A stretch of DNA of 64,000 nucleotides from Citrus sinensis. Lineage: Eukaryota > Streptophyta > Magnoliopsida > Sapindales > Rutaceae. The stretch covers positions 11,685,501-11,749,500 of the forward strand of contig NC_068558.1 of assembly GCF_022201045.2 (NCBI RefSeq), in the 5' to 3' direction. The notes under the pieces are model-generated. The model saw nothing but the letters and a program-made list of their open reading frames with translations, was not told the origin of the DNA and ran no database searches. The position numbers were made by a program, and so were the translations under genes. Below, one piece after another: positions 45,077 through 57,955 of the stretch (positions are counted from its first letter, which is position 1; each line of letters begins with the position of its first letter).

Positions 45077-47533
45077 TGTTAGAAAATATGTCTCATTTTT
45101 CAGTAAGTCTCATTTTTCAATAAGGATTTGTATCCCAGTAATCAGGGTGTTTAAAAGGCTCTTTCTATTTAGTAATTTTCTTATTCAAAAGGATTTTTAT
45201 TTAAAGAATAAGTAATTTCTTTTTAGGAATTAGTTTGTTCAAAGAGCAATATAATATTTGTAAGGAAATGAATATTTTTCCTACAAGAAATAGCCACTAT
45301 ACATAGGAGGTTGGATTTACTTGTTCATCACTCAATTTTCTCTGTAAGTGGATAGTTCCTAATGTGAAAAAAAAAACTATAGATCTATTGAGAAAAAAGG
45401 TGTTGTTGGAGATTTTAAGTGTGAGGAAAATATTAGAGTAATAATATTAATTTTTTACATAATAGATTTTTCTTTTATCATCCTTAGCGACTTATTTTTC
45501 TTTGGCATAGGAGCTTTTTATGTAAACTCTTGTGTTATATGATAGACTTTATTTTTCATTTATATTTTTTAATTTATTATTTATTTAATATTTTTGCTTG
45601 CGAGATATAGGGTGTGATTAAAATTTTCTAATAAATGGTATCATAGTTTAAGGCTATTTTGCAAAGCAATTATGTTTGCAAACAAAATTTCATATCTTGT
45701 GAGGATTGAGGTTGAAAAGTTTGATAGAAGAATAAATTTTTGCTTGTAATAAATTCAAGTCTAGCATGTTTTAATTCAATTGGGATTAAACAAGGAAAGC
45801 ATGGGCGATGAAAATTCTATTCCAATTGGTGGAAACCTTAGGAGGTGTGTAGACATCAAGGCACCTTAAAGAAGTTTGTTGGAATTGAGTAGTCGTCAAG
45901 TAATTCTAAATTAGTAGATGGAAATATTGATAGTGTTAGAAAGTGGTATATCTCTTTTCTCCATTAGAGGGTTTGTTGCTTGTAGTGAGTCCACAAGATT
46001 TATACACAACGCATAATTTGCCACTTATGCATGGTGTGTGGTGGAATTTGTATATTGATAGCTAAGGACTCTTAAGGAAGCAAAACATTAGAGTGATACT
46101 TTTAGTAAGGTAAGTGACGTGTGTTGGATATGTGTACTTTAGATAAGGTAGAGTATGATAATTCTTGGTGTAAAAAATTATGGTTACTAGATAGAAGACA
46201 ATATTTTACCCATTGGGAGTGATTCTCATAAACATGATGGATTATATTCTGTCATCCAATTGAAAATTTTGATGAGGTGGAGATTGTTAAAAATGTGTCC
46301 TTTGTATATAAGGATTTCTATCCTAATTATTAGGATATTTCTTAAACTTTTTTATTTAATAGTTTTCTTATTTAAGAGGATTCATATTCAATGAATAAGT
46401 AAATTTTTTTTAAGATTTAGTTTATTCAAGGAGGAATACTATTTGTACAAGTAAAAGGATAATAAAAAATAATAACTATAGATAAAGAGGTTTTATATTC
46501 ACTTGTTATCGTTTAGTTTTCTTTGTAAGTAGATAGTTTCTTTTATGAGAGAAATGGTAGGTCTATTCAGAGAGTGTGTGATGTTAGATTCTTTACTATG
46601 AAGAAAATAAAAAAGTAATTGTATAAATTTTTCACACGGCGAATTATTCTTGTCTCGTCCTTAGCGGCCATAATAGATACATACAGGGATGACAATGGGG
46701 AGGCAAGGGAAGAGGATTGGCATCCCCGTACCCATCCCTTGTATTTTGCATATGTTCTTATCTCCTCCATGTCTCTGTCAGAATTGTTTAAGGGAATCCT
46801 CATCCTCTTTTCGAATAATAATACGGGATTCCCAAGGGTCTGTGATCCTTGAATAACCAACGCGTTTTTAGTTTCTGAATTTAATTTAATCATATTAAAA
46901 TAAAAAATTTAAATAAAAGTAAGTTTTACAATATATTTTAGCAAAGTTTGGATGTTATAACTTTAGTTTTTGCTTTAGTTTTTATTTTATTAAATAGAAG
47001 TTTAAAAGAAAAATTTTGGGTCAAGGCCTTTTGAATTAGTCTAATTGAATAGTAGTTCAGAACTACAACTAGTTAACTAAGTTTGAGTGTTTCACAATAT
47101 ATTTGTATAAATATTTTTATATTTTTTATTTGTACTAATATTTAACATTTATAATTTAAATTTTATTATTTATTCATTAACAATACTAAAAAAAGGTTAA
47201 TTAAAAATTAAAATGAAAAATGAGGAATTGGGGGAGGGAATGAGAATTCCGGCTCATCTCCATCCCTTCCTTGAAAAAGAAAATTAAGTATAAAATCATC
47301 CTGCATAAATGGGAAAAATCCCCAAAGGGTCTCGTTCCTGTGCCGATTTCTGCAATCCCTACCTATATATAGAATTTTGTGAAAAAACGAATTCGATGAA
47401 AGTCCCATGTACAGCTTGGAGGGAGTTTTCTATGTAAATGCTTGTATTGTGTGATTGGCTTTACTCTTCATTTATATTATTTATTTAATAATTTTACTTA
47501 TAGAATCTTTAATGGGGCTAAAATTTCCTAACA
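45077..47533 (+). mobile_element. Non-coding LTR retrotransposon
   Basis: The 5' LTR (45077-45634, TGTTAG...CTAATA) and the 3' LTR (46285-47533, TGTTAA...CTAACA) are direct repeats that share long aligned stretches, for example TAAGGATTT and GATAGTTCC or GATAGTTTC. Directly after the 5' LTR is TGGTATCATAG, close to the initiator-Met-tRNA primer site of plant copia elements. A purine tract (GAGGTGGAGAT) precedes the 3' LTR. The internal part is only about 650 bases with no open frame, so the copy is non-autonomous. Flanking TATAT and TATAC fit a five-base target duplication with one change. The 3' LTR is longer because of a nested insertion. Confidence 0.78.
46682..47371. mobile_element. hAT-type MITE nested in the 3' LTR
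   Basis: The left end CAGGGATGACAATGGGGAGG and the inverted right end TAGGGATTGCAG resemble the TAGGGATGACAAT ends of hAT elements, as in the element at 57956. The segment interrupts the alignment of the two LTRs, so it was inserted after the retrotransposon. No transposase is present. Borders are approximate, and no clear eight-base duplication is visible. Confidence 0.55.
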
Positions 47534-48339
47534 TATACATTTAAGATTATGATAAACCAATTATGAAATGAGAAAAAACATGTTTAACAAAACTTTGACA
47601 ATTACATTCAATAAATAAATGATAAATAGCCGTTGAGACTGGAGATTCAAATGTTGAAACCTCTGATGCTTGGTATGACATTATATAAACTCTTGTATTA
47701 AGTTTTAGACACCGTCGCCAATCCTGCAAGCAGTACAAATGTAACACTTCGATGGGAGTAGCAATTTTTAGAATAAGTCAAAATTTATGTCATTCATTTA
47801 CTCTTGTTTTATACCTATAATAATCTTCAACGGTTCTACCACAGTTTAATACATAGTATGTAGAAATCTACAAAAACATTATCAATGGAAAATAATAACT
47901 AACTGGCATTAATATATCAAACAATTTTATCATTCAAAAGAATAAAAGAAAAAAGGCAGCTTTCTACCATTGATTTATATGGAGTTTTTGAAATGGCATT
48001 GCTCTACTCACTCCCAAGAGTCAGTGAGGAGAAAACTTCCCCCTACCACCGGGAATTAAAGTCGTACAGTGAAACGTATACACTTTGGAAGCATAACATG
48101 TGCTTGCTGGCAGTAAGATTTTATAGCGACCGTTATAATTTCAACATAAGTTGTATTAATAATACAACAACAAACATGTACATCACATGATTCCTCACAA
48201 AACTGTTCAAATCTAAAAGAACTGACTGGAATAAGGAATAATTATATATAGAACATCCACCCGAACTTGTAACTATATATAACATCCACCCGAACTTGTA
48301 GCTATATATATATATATAACATAAACAAAGCAAAATATA
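47534..48339. other. Spacer with a short tandem repeat, downstream of the tubby gene
   Basis: AACATCCACCCGAACTTGTA occurs twice at about 48252-48301, followed by a TA run at about 48302-48318, close to the 3' end of the tubby-like gene. No gene is seen. Confidence 0.6.
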
Positions 48340-51300
48340 CTACTCACAAGCCAACTTTGTGCCAAAGCTTGTAAGGCATATAGCAAAGGCCTGGAATGCT
48401 GACAAGGGCTGCCGATAATCCATTGTGAAAATATCATCCCCTACCTTACCGAACTGGAGGAGAACCGTTTCTTCATCTCCTTTCCCTCCAGGTTGGCTTT
48501 GATCCACTGTTGCTACCAGCTGAAAGTTCTTTACTGATGCTACTGTTACCCGACCATGGAAATTCAAACACCAGCACTGCAAATGCTCATGCCATCTAGG
48601 TGATTTGTTCCTTAAAATCGTGCACCCAGCATTCTCCGCTTTCTTCATCTTTATGTCATCAGCAGTTTCTCCTGATGATGGACACTTGACTGTGCAAACC
48701 ATCCTCCTTGGACCTCTTGATTTTAGGAGGTTAAACTTGTATGAAACCTGTCCGACCTCAAAGTTGCCTGCTGGAACTTGGGGGCTTATTTGCTTGCTTG
48801 CAAATCGTCGACTACCCCTGCTGCTTGAGGGTTTTGCACCATTGTGAGGCGGCCGACTGTCGTAAATTGTAAAGTTTGTCCCAAGGAAATCAGAACTGCA
48901 AAAGTTTTGGGGTTAAGTAAGAATATAAAGTAAAAACATGAATGGAAAGGAATTCATTCTTGTCACATGATGAACCCAGAAAGTAAATAAGCAACAGATA
49001 CTACCATCAAGTGTACGTGTCTAACAGAAAATTTTGAGAAAATTTTTATCCCTAAGTAATAAAAGATGCTATGCCGGTATTAATTAAAAATAATGTTAAA
49101 CTCATAAGGCACATTCTGCAGACAAAGCAACATACTAGAAAATGCCTCAGCTAAACTTTAGAAATATTCTACCTTAATTTGCCAACATATGCATTACTCC
49201 CTTGAGAAAGATCACCAGCATCAAGAGATATGATATACTCACTGTGTGCACCACGTCTATATCTCCGAGCTGCTAAAAGAAACTTCCCCTTTTCGCTAAA
49301 TGCTGGGGTGGAAGAAACAATAACAATGAATGAGCAAGAGAATATCAGTTAAGATCTTATTGTTTTAATATACCAACAAGAACAGGAAAAAACTGCAAAA
49401 AATATTATGAGAGGAATAAAACAAGTTAACCATCAGCCTGAAGCTCAGCTACAAAACTGAAATTAGCTTCAGAATAAAACTTCTCCAAATCTGTAGCTAA
49501 TGAAGACAGGTAAACCAATGCTAGCTTTTAACAGAAATGATAATTCTAAGAAGCAACGAATCAAAAACTATTCATGTCATCATGTAACCTACAGAAGATT
49601 AAAAATCAAGTTCTGGCACTTCCAGTATTCTTATATCTCTGATACTTTCTTCTCCTTTTTTTCCAATTAGTTTATATTGTAAGGCAATGTATGTGAACGT
49701 GATAGGGATCAGCAGGAAAGTAGCGATTCTGAGCAATTTCTGTTGATCCATCTTGGCAGACATCTAACTCCTGCTGATTAGAGAGAATTTTCTTTAAGCC
49801 CCCTAGCTCAAAGCAACAATGTAGAAATTAGAGTGGCCTGCCATATTAGAGCAAATTCTTTCCCGTTTCTTCGTAAATTCTACTCCTTTATATCTCCTCT
49901 TCTTTACACATAGGCTAGGAGTGTTCGAAGATGCATGAATAATTAGCATCCACCAAATTTATGGAACAGTAACATATCTATCCTTCTCTCTTACAAAAAT
50001 CCAGGCATGACAATACATCTGGTCAAGCAAGATATAACACCTATTAAGCACAATATAAAAGAAACACGCAACAAGGCTCATTGAGAAATTAATGTTGGCT
50101 GGATATTTCATGGATGAAGTACCATGTCAGACATGCTATGTAAACACTTCTGTATGGCTAGATATTAAAGGAGAAATTGACATCTGGGCTAACTAAATAT
50201 CTTATATCCAAATGATAGTTTAACTCTGGTTGGTTGACTTGCAAACCACTATTCCATCTATCTGTCAAGGCTCTAAATATAAAGGCTTTTCAAAGATGAT
50301 ACGATAGTCAGGATACATGTCATAAACTAAATGGAATAATTTGTTTCCTAATGAATCTGGAACTTGTCAACTTAAGACCAAGTCAAGTTGACTAACATGT
50401 CAGGTTTGACAAAGTGGAATATCTTTCTTTCAACATTAATATTAGCAACGCAGATGTACCGGTCACAATTCCAGTCAAATAAATGTTCCTACTAAGAAAC
50501 GTATTGGAGAAAGTCTAAATAATTAGAAATTTTCATTTTTTTATGTTCGTTACCAAATCAATTTCACCAATTACAACTTACATGGGGTAAGTGCAAGATA
50601 GAGGTAGAACGTTGAGGTCTTCTTATTCCGCCTTATTAGACATTGATGAGGGAACTCGCGTGGACCCGGCTGCATTTAAAAGATAAATGACAAGAACATC
50701 AATCCCAGAACTGTAACAATTTCATTGGCAACCACCAAATCAACAAGCCAAAAGCCAGTTCAACAAAACATACAAGAGTCAAGGGCAAGCAATAACTATC
50801 TGTTACATACACTAGTTCAAACTTTTTTAAAAAGACTTTTGAAATAACCCTTTAATATAACAAGGACAAAAACTTTTCTAACTTTATTTCACTCTAAAAG
50901 CATCTTTAATTTTCCTACAATGAAAAAATCAAATATGATCACAAGTAAAAGGAAAAAAGAAAATTCCTAAAATTTTTCATAAGAACACAAACTCATGATT
51001 AAATTTAGTAAAACCCATAAATTGAATATTCCCAGAACAAATTTGCTCGCTCTTTCTTTCTCAGTATCTACATTACACTCTCTTAGTCTCGTGTAACCAA
51101 ACCCACATCAAAATCAGTTCCCAGTCATTCAACTTTTGCAACAACCATTCACACCGAAACCAAAATTAACAAATAATTGGGGGGAAAAAAGCCCAGAATT
51201 TTAGAGATACCCCGTTAGCTAATAACAATAAATCAACAAATTAAACAGATAAAATACAAAAAATGGACATCAATCAAACTCTAATTAACAAGATCCAAGC

Positions 51301-51715
51301 AAAATTCATCAATCATTTGATAAAACAACAAAAATATGTTAATTTACAAAATGACCTGTTTAAGGCAAGAAGGGAAGGTAATTTTGCCACTAAGAAAAGG
51401 AGACTTGACGATATCTTTGGTAATTTCCCTCCATCTCTTACAAACGCAAGCACAAGCGACAACGTTTTGGCGATGGGGCCAGCTATCTTCTGTGGTCTCC
51501 ACGCGCCTTATGATCTCCCCTAGCAATTCGGGCAGCAACCCGGCCCATGACCCGGAGGAGTGGGCAGCGGCGGCGCCGGAATCCATCGGCGCCGACGTGG
51601 TCGACGACACGACCGAGTCGTCAGCGGCATCGAGTTCGGTCTCTTTCGAAGATTTGTGTGCCTCTCCGAACGATCTCGAGATCCTTCGAGAGAGACACGA
51701 ATTTCTCAGAGACAT
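48340..51715 (-). CDS. Tubby-like F-box protein
   Basis: Exons on the minus strand are 51356-51715, 50582-50669, 49173-49302 and 48340-48895; phases close to give 377 residues, close to the shorter plant TLPs. Residues about 55-100 form an F-box ([17 protein letters not shown] and [14 protein letters not shown]), which links substrates to SCF ubiquitin ligases through SKP1. The tubby domain follows, with [37 protein letters not shown] and [13 protein letters not shown]. It ends in the diagnostic FGTKLACE. In this family the tubby domain binds phosphoinositides and can tether the protein to the plasma membrane. The start at 51715 opens [20 protein letters not shown], which matches the usual N terminus of plant TLPs. 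The subgroup (TLP2/5/6/7-like) is not resolved. Confidence 0.95.
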
Positions 51716-52213
51716 TTTCGCCCACCCGCTTCTTCTTTTGATTTTGGTTTTTGATTCCCTGAGAGAGAGTGAGAGAGATATTTTACTTTTAGCCCTTTTT
51801 TTTTTTTCCTTTCCTTTTTTTGTTGGTGGGTGAGTGATTGAGATGACAGGGAGGGAAGAACGGTATGAAATTTGGCGAAGGGTTGGTTTGCTAGATTCTG
51901 ACCGGCTAATGATGTGTCCGTTCCGACACGTGTCGGTTAATAAGTGGTCATAAAATTGGTTTAAAAAAAACCCGTATGCTGGATTTTTTTTAAAAAAGAT
52001 TACTTGCATTTTAATATTGGGCCTTTAATATTTCATCATTCCAGCATATTCAATTTTTTTTTTTAATTTTATTTTGTTTGTGCTGGCAAGGAATGGATTG
52101 TAACAATGTGGGGAAGGACAGAGTGACGGGCATGTGGTGGGAGAGAATGTGACAGGCGGGTGTAGTATACGTGCCAGCAAATCATCGGCCAAAAATAGGT
52201 TTTCTTTGTAGTA
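51716..52213. other. Upstream region of the tubby gene
   Basis: This is the promoter and leader side of the minus-strand tubby gene. A GA/CT-rich tract (AGAGAGAGTGAGAGAG on the plus strand near 51760-51780) lies in the probable 5' leader. No gene is seen. Confidence 0.5.
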
Positions 52214-53458
52214 TTTTAATTTGTGGATAATTTTAGAAACCTACGCCGAGGTTTGACTTATTTACGATTAGATGGCAAGTCTGTCAGTATTATCATATGC
52301 CTCCCCTGTCATTAATATAAATGTATGTATAACATCAATATTTAAGGATAGACTTGTGAAAGTTCATTTAAAATCTAAAATATTAAAAATTAAATGAAAA
52401 TTTACATGGATAAAACCCATTGAAACATTATATTACCCACATTTAATTCATTACTTAGTGCGTAATTAGTGTGTAATAACTGCAATTTCTCTTTCATGAA
52501 ACGAAGATTACCATTTTTATTTTTACTTTCAATTAGCTAAATACCATTTGCAAATAATTGAAGCTTTGGGAAAATAGCTACTAGAACCATAAAAAGTCAT
52601 CATCATTTTCAATTTTGCTATGTATGAGACAAGCTTAGGTGGGGCAACAAGTATCGACGGCATTCGACGTTTGATGTGACTAGTATTGGAACTCAAAAGA
52701 ACTTGGATGTGTAATTTGATTCCATAATGACATGTGGCATTTATGAATGCAGCAGTAGCTGCTGAGATCTTACTCGAAGCTCAACATGCTCAGCGTGCTC
52801 TGTATACATTCACAGTATCAATTAAAAAAAAATCAATGAACTTTCTCTTATTCATTGAATATCTTCTCTGATTTTCTCATCTTCTAAACATTTCACTATA
52901 AGATTTTTCAAGGTATCAGAGCCTTAAATCATGGTGAATTGAAACAACATAGCTTCATCTTCGTTGTCCTTCAACTTTATACAACTAGTAAAGCTCAATA
53001 GAACAAATTACCTTGTGTAGAAGACACAAAGTTCTTGCACTAATAATGGAATACGGTCTTAAAGACTTTATCAATGGTAATAAGTCTTGTCTTGCTTAAT
53101 TTATGCCTGAATCGATTGAAAAATCAAACAGATCTCAGATCAAAGCTATAAGAACTAAAAATCCAAAATATATTATGTCGAAGAAGACTAATAAATTGCT
53201 CAATCTCAAATCAAAGCTATAAGAACTAAAAATCTAGAATACATTATGTCGAAGAAGACTAATAAATTGCTTAAGAGCTGGATGTTCTGATCAATGACGG
53301 ACAATGTGTTGATAAATTAGATGTTTTTATCATAGGAGTTTCAGAAGAGACTTGCAGAAATTTTTATATTTCAATCTAAGGCACATTTTATGCCTCTGAT
53401 GATGTAAATTCAAACTACTAAAAAATGATCACTCTCCATCAGTGATTACTTTAATAAG

Positions 53459-53704
53459 ATGAAGAATATTTCTGACACCTTAGCAATTGGAGGTAATGCA
53501 CTCTCACTTAATGAGTTTATGATGCACATTCTTGTTAGCATGTATGATGCTTATGAATCACTTGTCACAAATGTGTTAACTAGGCTTCAAAATGAAAATA
53601 TTACTGTTGAGGATATGTTTTCGGTACTCTCAAGTCATGAAATAAGACTTAAAGTGAGTAATGAAAATGCACAATTTGAAACAATGCATGATGTGAGTGC
53701 ATGA
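53459..53704 (+). pseudogene. Copia gag fragment (UBN2-type)
   Basis: This open piece of 81 codons has the helical gag pattern seen in plant copia elements (DAYESLVTNVLTRLQNE, then SHEIRLK). Upstream gag sequence is broken by stops, and a shifted continuation lies downstream at 53796-54113. It is not functional. Confidence 0.65.
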
Positions 53705-54009
53705 TGTGAGTGCAAACTTTGCATAAAATCATAGAATTATAGTAAGCCTAACACTGAAAATAACATGAAGGATAATAGAGGATCTAGTAGTTCTTTTGGT
53801 GGAGATAAGAGTGTCATATGTCAGATATGGTTTATACTTAGTCATGGAGCGTACAAATGTAGAAACAAATTTAATTATGCATTTGTTCCATGACAACAAG
53901 GAGGTAATACGAGCAATTATTCAAGAGAATGCAGGCCAAGAGGTGGACAATGTTTTAGAAGAAATTATGGAAGAGGTGGTGGTAGAGGTTTTAATGATAA
54001 TTTTCCTAG

Positions 54010-57000
54010 ATGGGAAGTTTTCAAGGTTACGTTGCTTGTCAGCCTCCACTAAACAATCAGTTACAAGTGTCACCAAGCTTTGTATATCCTCAAGGTGTTT
54101 TTGGTTTCTATAACGGATATACACATGTTATTATGTATGCAAGAGATATTAGACTCAATTCTGGAAATGTCTCTTCTGGTGACACTTGCATTACTCTTAG
54201 TCAAGGTGTTGCTTCTCTTTTGGCTAACTATAATATTGTTATTGATCAGGCTTTGTATATTGATTCTGGTGCAACTAATCATGTAAGTCAAAATGCAAGT
54301 ATTTTCTTATCTTGTTCAAACTATACTAGAGTTCAAAAGTTATATATAAGAAATGATATGGGCTTGTCTATTCAACATCTAGGTTCAACAGTTTTGAATA
54401 CACATACAACACAAAGTATCTACCTCACAAATGTCCTGCATATACCTAATATTACTAAGAATCTAATTAGTGTTTCTAGATCATTAATTGATATCAATGC
54501 AGAAATTGAATTTCACAAGTCTGCTTGTTGTGTTAATTTAAGAGTAAAGGTATCACACTACTCAAGGGGATTACTAGATGCACTCTATCAAGTTAAATGT
54601 TTAACTACAATTTATTATTCAGATAAGTCTCATGTGTTGTTGAGTTCTAAATCAGTGTCTGTTATTAACTCTAAATCTAGTTTGTTGTCTATGTTTTTAT
54701 AGTGTAATACAGCTAGCATCCATTCTTCTAATGTAAACTCATTTACATTCAATAAAGATACCAACATGGCCTTGTTTGCTTATCCTTCAAAGTCTCTTAA
54801 TTACAATATCATGCACAAAAGATTGGGACATCCAACATTTCATGCCTTAAAACAAATTCTAAAATAATTTGATCATACTTTTGACTTAGATGAAGATATC
54901 ACACTTGAATTTTATAGTCCCTGACAATTTGGTAAAAGTCATATGTAACATTTTCTATTTGTTGAAACAACAATAATATGGCCACTAGAAATTGTATGTG
55001 TTGATCTATAGGGGCCAACTTTGATCATGTCATCATAAGGTTATCTTTCTATTACATATGACTTTACTAGGTTTACTTAGATTTTTCCTCTTACTGTTAA
55101 GTCCAAAGCCTTGCAAACATTTAGGGAGTTCAAAACCATGAGAGAAAACAACCTATTTAGAAAAATTAAGTGCTTGTAAACTAACTGGGGAAATGAGTTT
55201 AGATCTGAGTTTAGATCATTTATTACATATCTTATTGAACAAAGTATCCAGTTCAGATGCCATTGTCTTTACATTCATCACCAAAATGGAACTACTGAAC
55301 GAAAGCATAAACACATTGCAGAAATAGGGCTTATACTTCTTGCTCAAGCAAATCCAACTTTGAAATTTTGGTTGAATGCTTCTCATATAGCCACATACCT
55401 CATTAAGAGACTTCCAACAAATATCGTTAATAGCAAAGCAACTTTTGAATTGTTATTTCATGAAAAGCTTGATTACTCTTATCTAAAACCATATTATCAC
55501 CATAAGCTTAGTCATATAACCAATAGATTTGTATTTTTAGGTTATAGTTCACTGCATAAGGATTATCGGTGCTTACGTTCTTTGGGAAGAATTTATATCA
55601 ATAACTATATCATATTTGATGAGTCATCCTTTCCATTTCAGTTTAGAGTTAATTTTTCTTTAGTTTCCAACACTTATTATCCATCTGAGTCAAGTCTTAA
55701 TTCATTTTCTACTCTATCTTTACCTTAGATTGTAGTGCAACTTGATATTCCACTCTCTCAATCTCAACCAGCAACAACCAATGATCCTTATCTAATATCT
55801 CAAGTTCCTTCATTTCCTTTACATTCTTTGTCATCTTTAAGTTCATTTGTTTCTTCCTCATCTTGTGAACCTCATCACTTATCTCCACCACAACCATCTG
55901 TACATGCTGACCATTCCATGATTACAAGGTCCAAAAATAGAATCTTTAAACCAAAAGCTTATACCACTAATTGTAAGTCAACAAAAATAAAACCAACCTC
56001 TGTCTCAACTGCTCTGGCTAATCCCAAATGGCATAAGGTTATGACAAAAGATTATCAAGCATTACTCAATAACTAAACCTAAGAGCTTGTTAACCCAACT
56101 CATCTTGTCAAGATTATTGGTAACAAGTGGGTTTTCAGAATAAAATACAATTTTGATGGTAATATAAGTAGATATAAGGCTAAACTTGCAGCTAATTGTT
56201 TTCATTAAACTCAAGGCATTGATTATACTGAAAATTTTAGTCATGTGGTGAAGTTTTCAACCATCAGAGTGATTTTGGGCATAACAATCATGCAAAATTG
56301 AGTTTTGGACAGATTGATATTAATAATGCATTTCTTAATGGTCATTTAACAGAGGCAGTATATATGCAATAACCAAATGGTTTCGTTAATCCAAACAAGC
56401 TCAATCATGTGTGTAGGCTTTACAAAGCATTGTATGGACTCAAGTAAGCACCCAGGGCTTAGTTTAATAGACTGAAAATGACTTTGATGGTTTCACCAAC
56501 TCTAAGTTAGATACTTCTCTTTTCTTTAAAAGAGTTGATGGTTAGATTTTTCTTATTTTAGTGTATGTTAATGATATTATTGTTACAGGACAAGTTCTTA
56601 GTTAGCTGATCAGGTTATCTCTAATCTATAGTCTACATTTGCTTTGAAAGATCTTAGAGAGTTAAATCACTTCTTGGGTATTCAGGTTACAAAAAATTCA
56701 GTTGATTTACTCTTGTCTCAATCTAAGTATATTATTGACTTATTTGTTAAAGTTAATATGCAGAAAAACACTCCTTGCTCCTCAACCATAGCTTTCTGGG
56801 TCTCTTTAACAAAAAATGTTGGTTTTTCTCTTTCAAGTATCACACTATACATAAGCACAATTGGTGCTCTCCAATATGTTACCTTCGCTAGGCCTATGAT
56901 TGCATTTTCTATTATTGAGCTTAGTCAATTCCTTTGTGTTCCCACTAATGTGTTGGCAAGCCTGCAAAAGGATACTTTAATATTTAAAAGGCATAATTCA

Positions 57001-57460
57001 TCTTAGATTTCAGTTTTATTCATCTGGTTATCTTAATCTTGAATGCTTCTCTGATGCATATTGAGCTGCGAACATAGATGGTAGAAGATCAATTGTTGGT
57101 TATTGTGTTTACTTATGTCCTAATGTAGTTTCTAGTGCTTTAAGAAACAAGCTGTTATTTCATGGTCAAGCACTGACTCTGAATATCTTGCTCTTTCCAT
57201 GGCTACATCAGAGATGCTATAAATGAGGTCTTTACTTGTGATTAGATGTTGGGTCAATTTCTACACTTATCATTTGGTGTGACAACCAAAGTGTTGTTGT
57301 TTTAGCTAGCAATCCAAAGTTCTATTGTCGAACCAAGCACATTGAATTAGGTGTGCATTTTCTAAGGGAGAAGGTAGCTAACAAAAACTGTCAAATTCAA
57401 TATGTTCCCAGTCTTGTTCAAATAGTTGACATTTTTTTAAGGCTCTATCCTCTCAGCCTT
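54010..57460 (+). pseudogene. Copia pol remnant: protease, integrase, RT, RNase H
   Basis: The protease active-site motif DSGATNHV lies near 54260. It is followed by the pre-integrase region (VLHIPNITKNLISV) and integrase pieces up to about 55700, including the helical ATYLIKRLPTNIVN. Reverse transcriptase is broken by several stops between 56080 and 57000. An RNase H piece with CDNQSVVVLASNP and RTKHIEL ends near 57450. Frames at 54010-54702, 55360-55728, 55735-56076 and 56644-57006 are the longest open parts. Heavy damage indicates an old insertion. Confidence 0.8.
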
Positions 57461-57955
57461 TTTATGTTCCAAGCTCAACATCATTCTTAATATTGCGCTT
57501 GAGAGGGAAAATGGGGGAATATGGAATATTCAACATTCTTCCAGAATATTAAGCAAGTTCCAAATTGATCCAAGAATGTAGCAATAGCAACTGAAATCTT
57601 AGCCGAGGCTTGACATGCTCAGCGTGCTCAATAGTTAGTTAACATGCACGTGCGTGTGTGAGCCAACATAGAATTAGGTTGTGATAAGTTGTACGACTAT
57701 CAATTTTCCATATGTTAGACATTAGCTGAGTTAATTACATTAATGTAATATAATTAGCATACTATGTACGCATTCACAATATCAGTAAAAAAAAAAAATC
57801 AATGAACTTTATTTTCTTCATTAAATATATTCTCTAATTTTGTCATCTTCTAAATATTTCACTATAAGCTTTTTATGAAGGATATTTGGCTTTGGAATTT
57901 GAGATTTTAGAGTTCATAAGGAACTTAAAAACCTGAAGGCATTTTCAATCAAGAT

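Larger units (their letters stand above)
52687..57876 (+). mobile_element. Ty1/copia retrotransposon, degenerate
   Basis: The 5' LTR (about 52687-52910) and 3' LTR (about 57522-57876) share ATGCTCAGCGTGCTC, AAAATCAATGAACTTT and TTTCACTATAAG. The 5' copy lacks an internal stretch present in the 3' copy. The primer site GGTATCAGAGCC follows at 52912 and the purine tract lies at about 57501-57518. Domain order is gag, protease, integrase, reverse transcriptase, RNase H, the copia order. Many stops and frameshifts make it inactive. No clear target duplication was found, so the outer borders are approximate. Confidence 0.85.
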
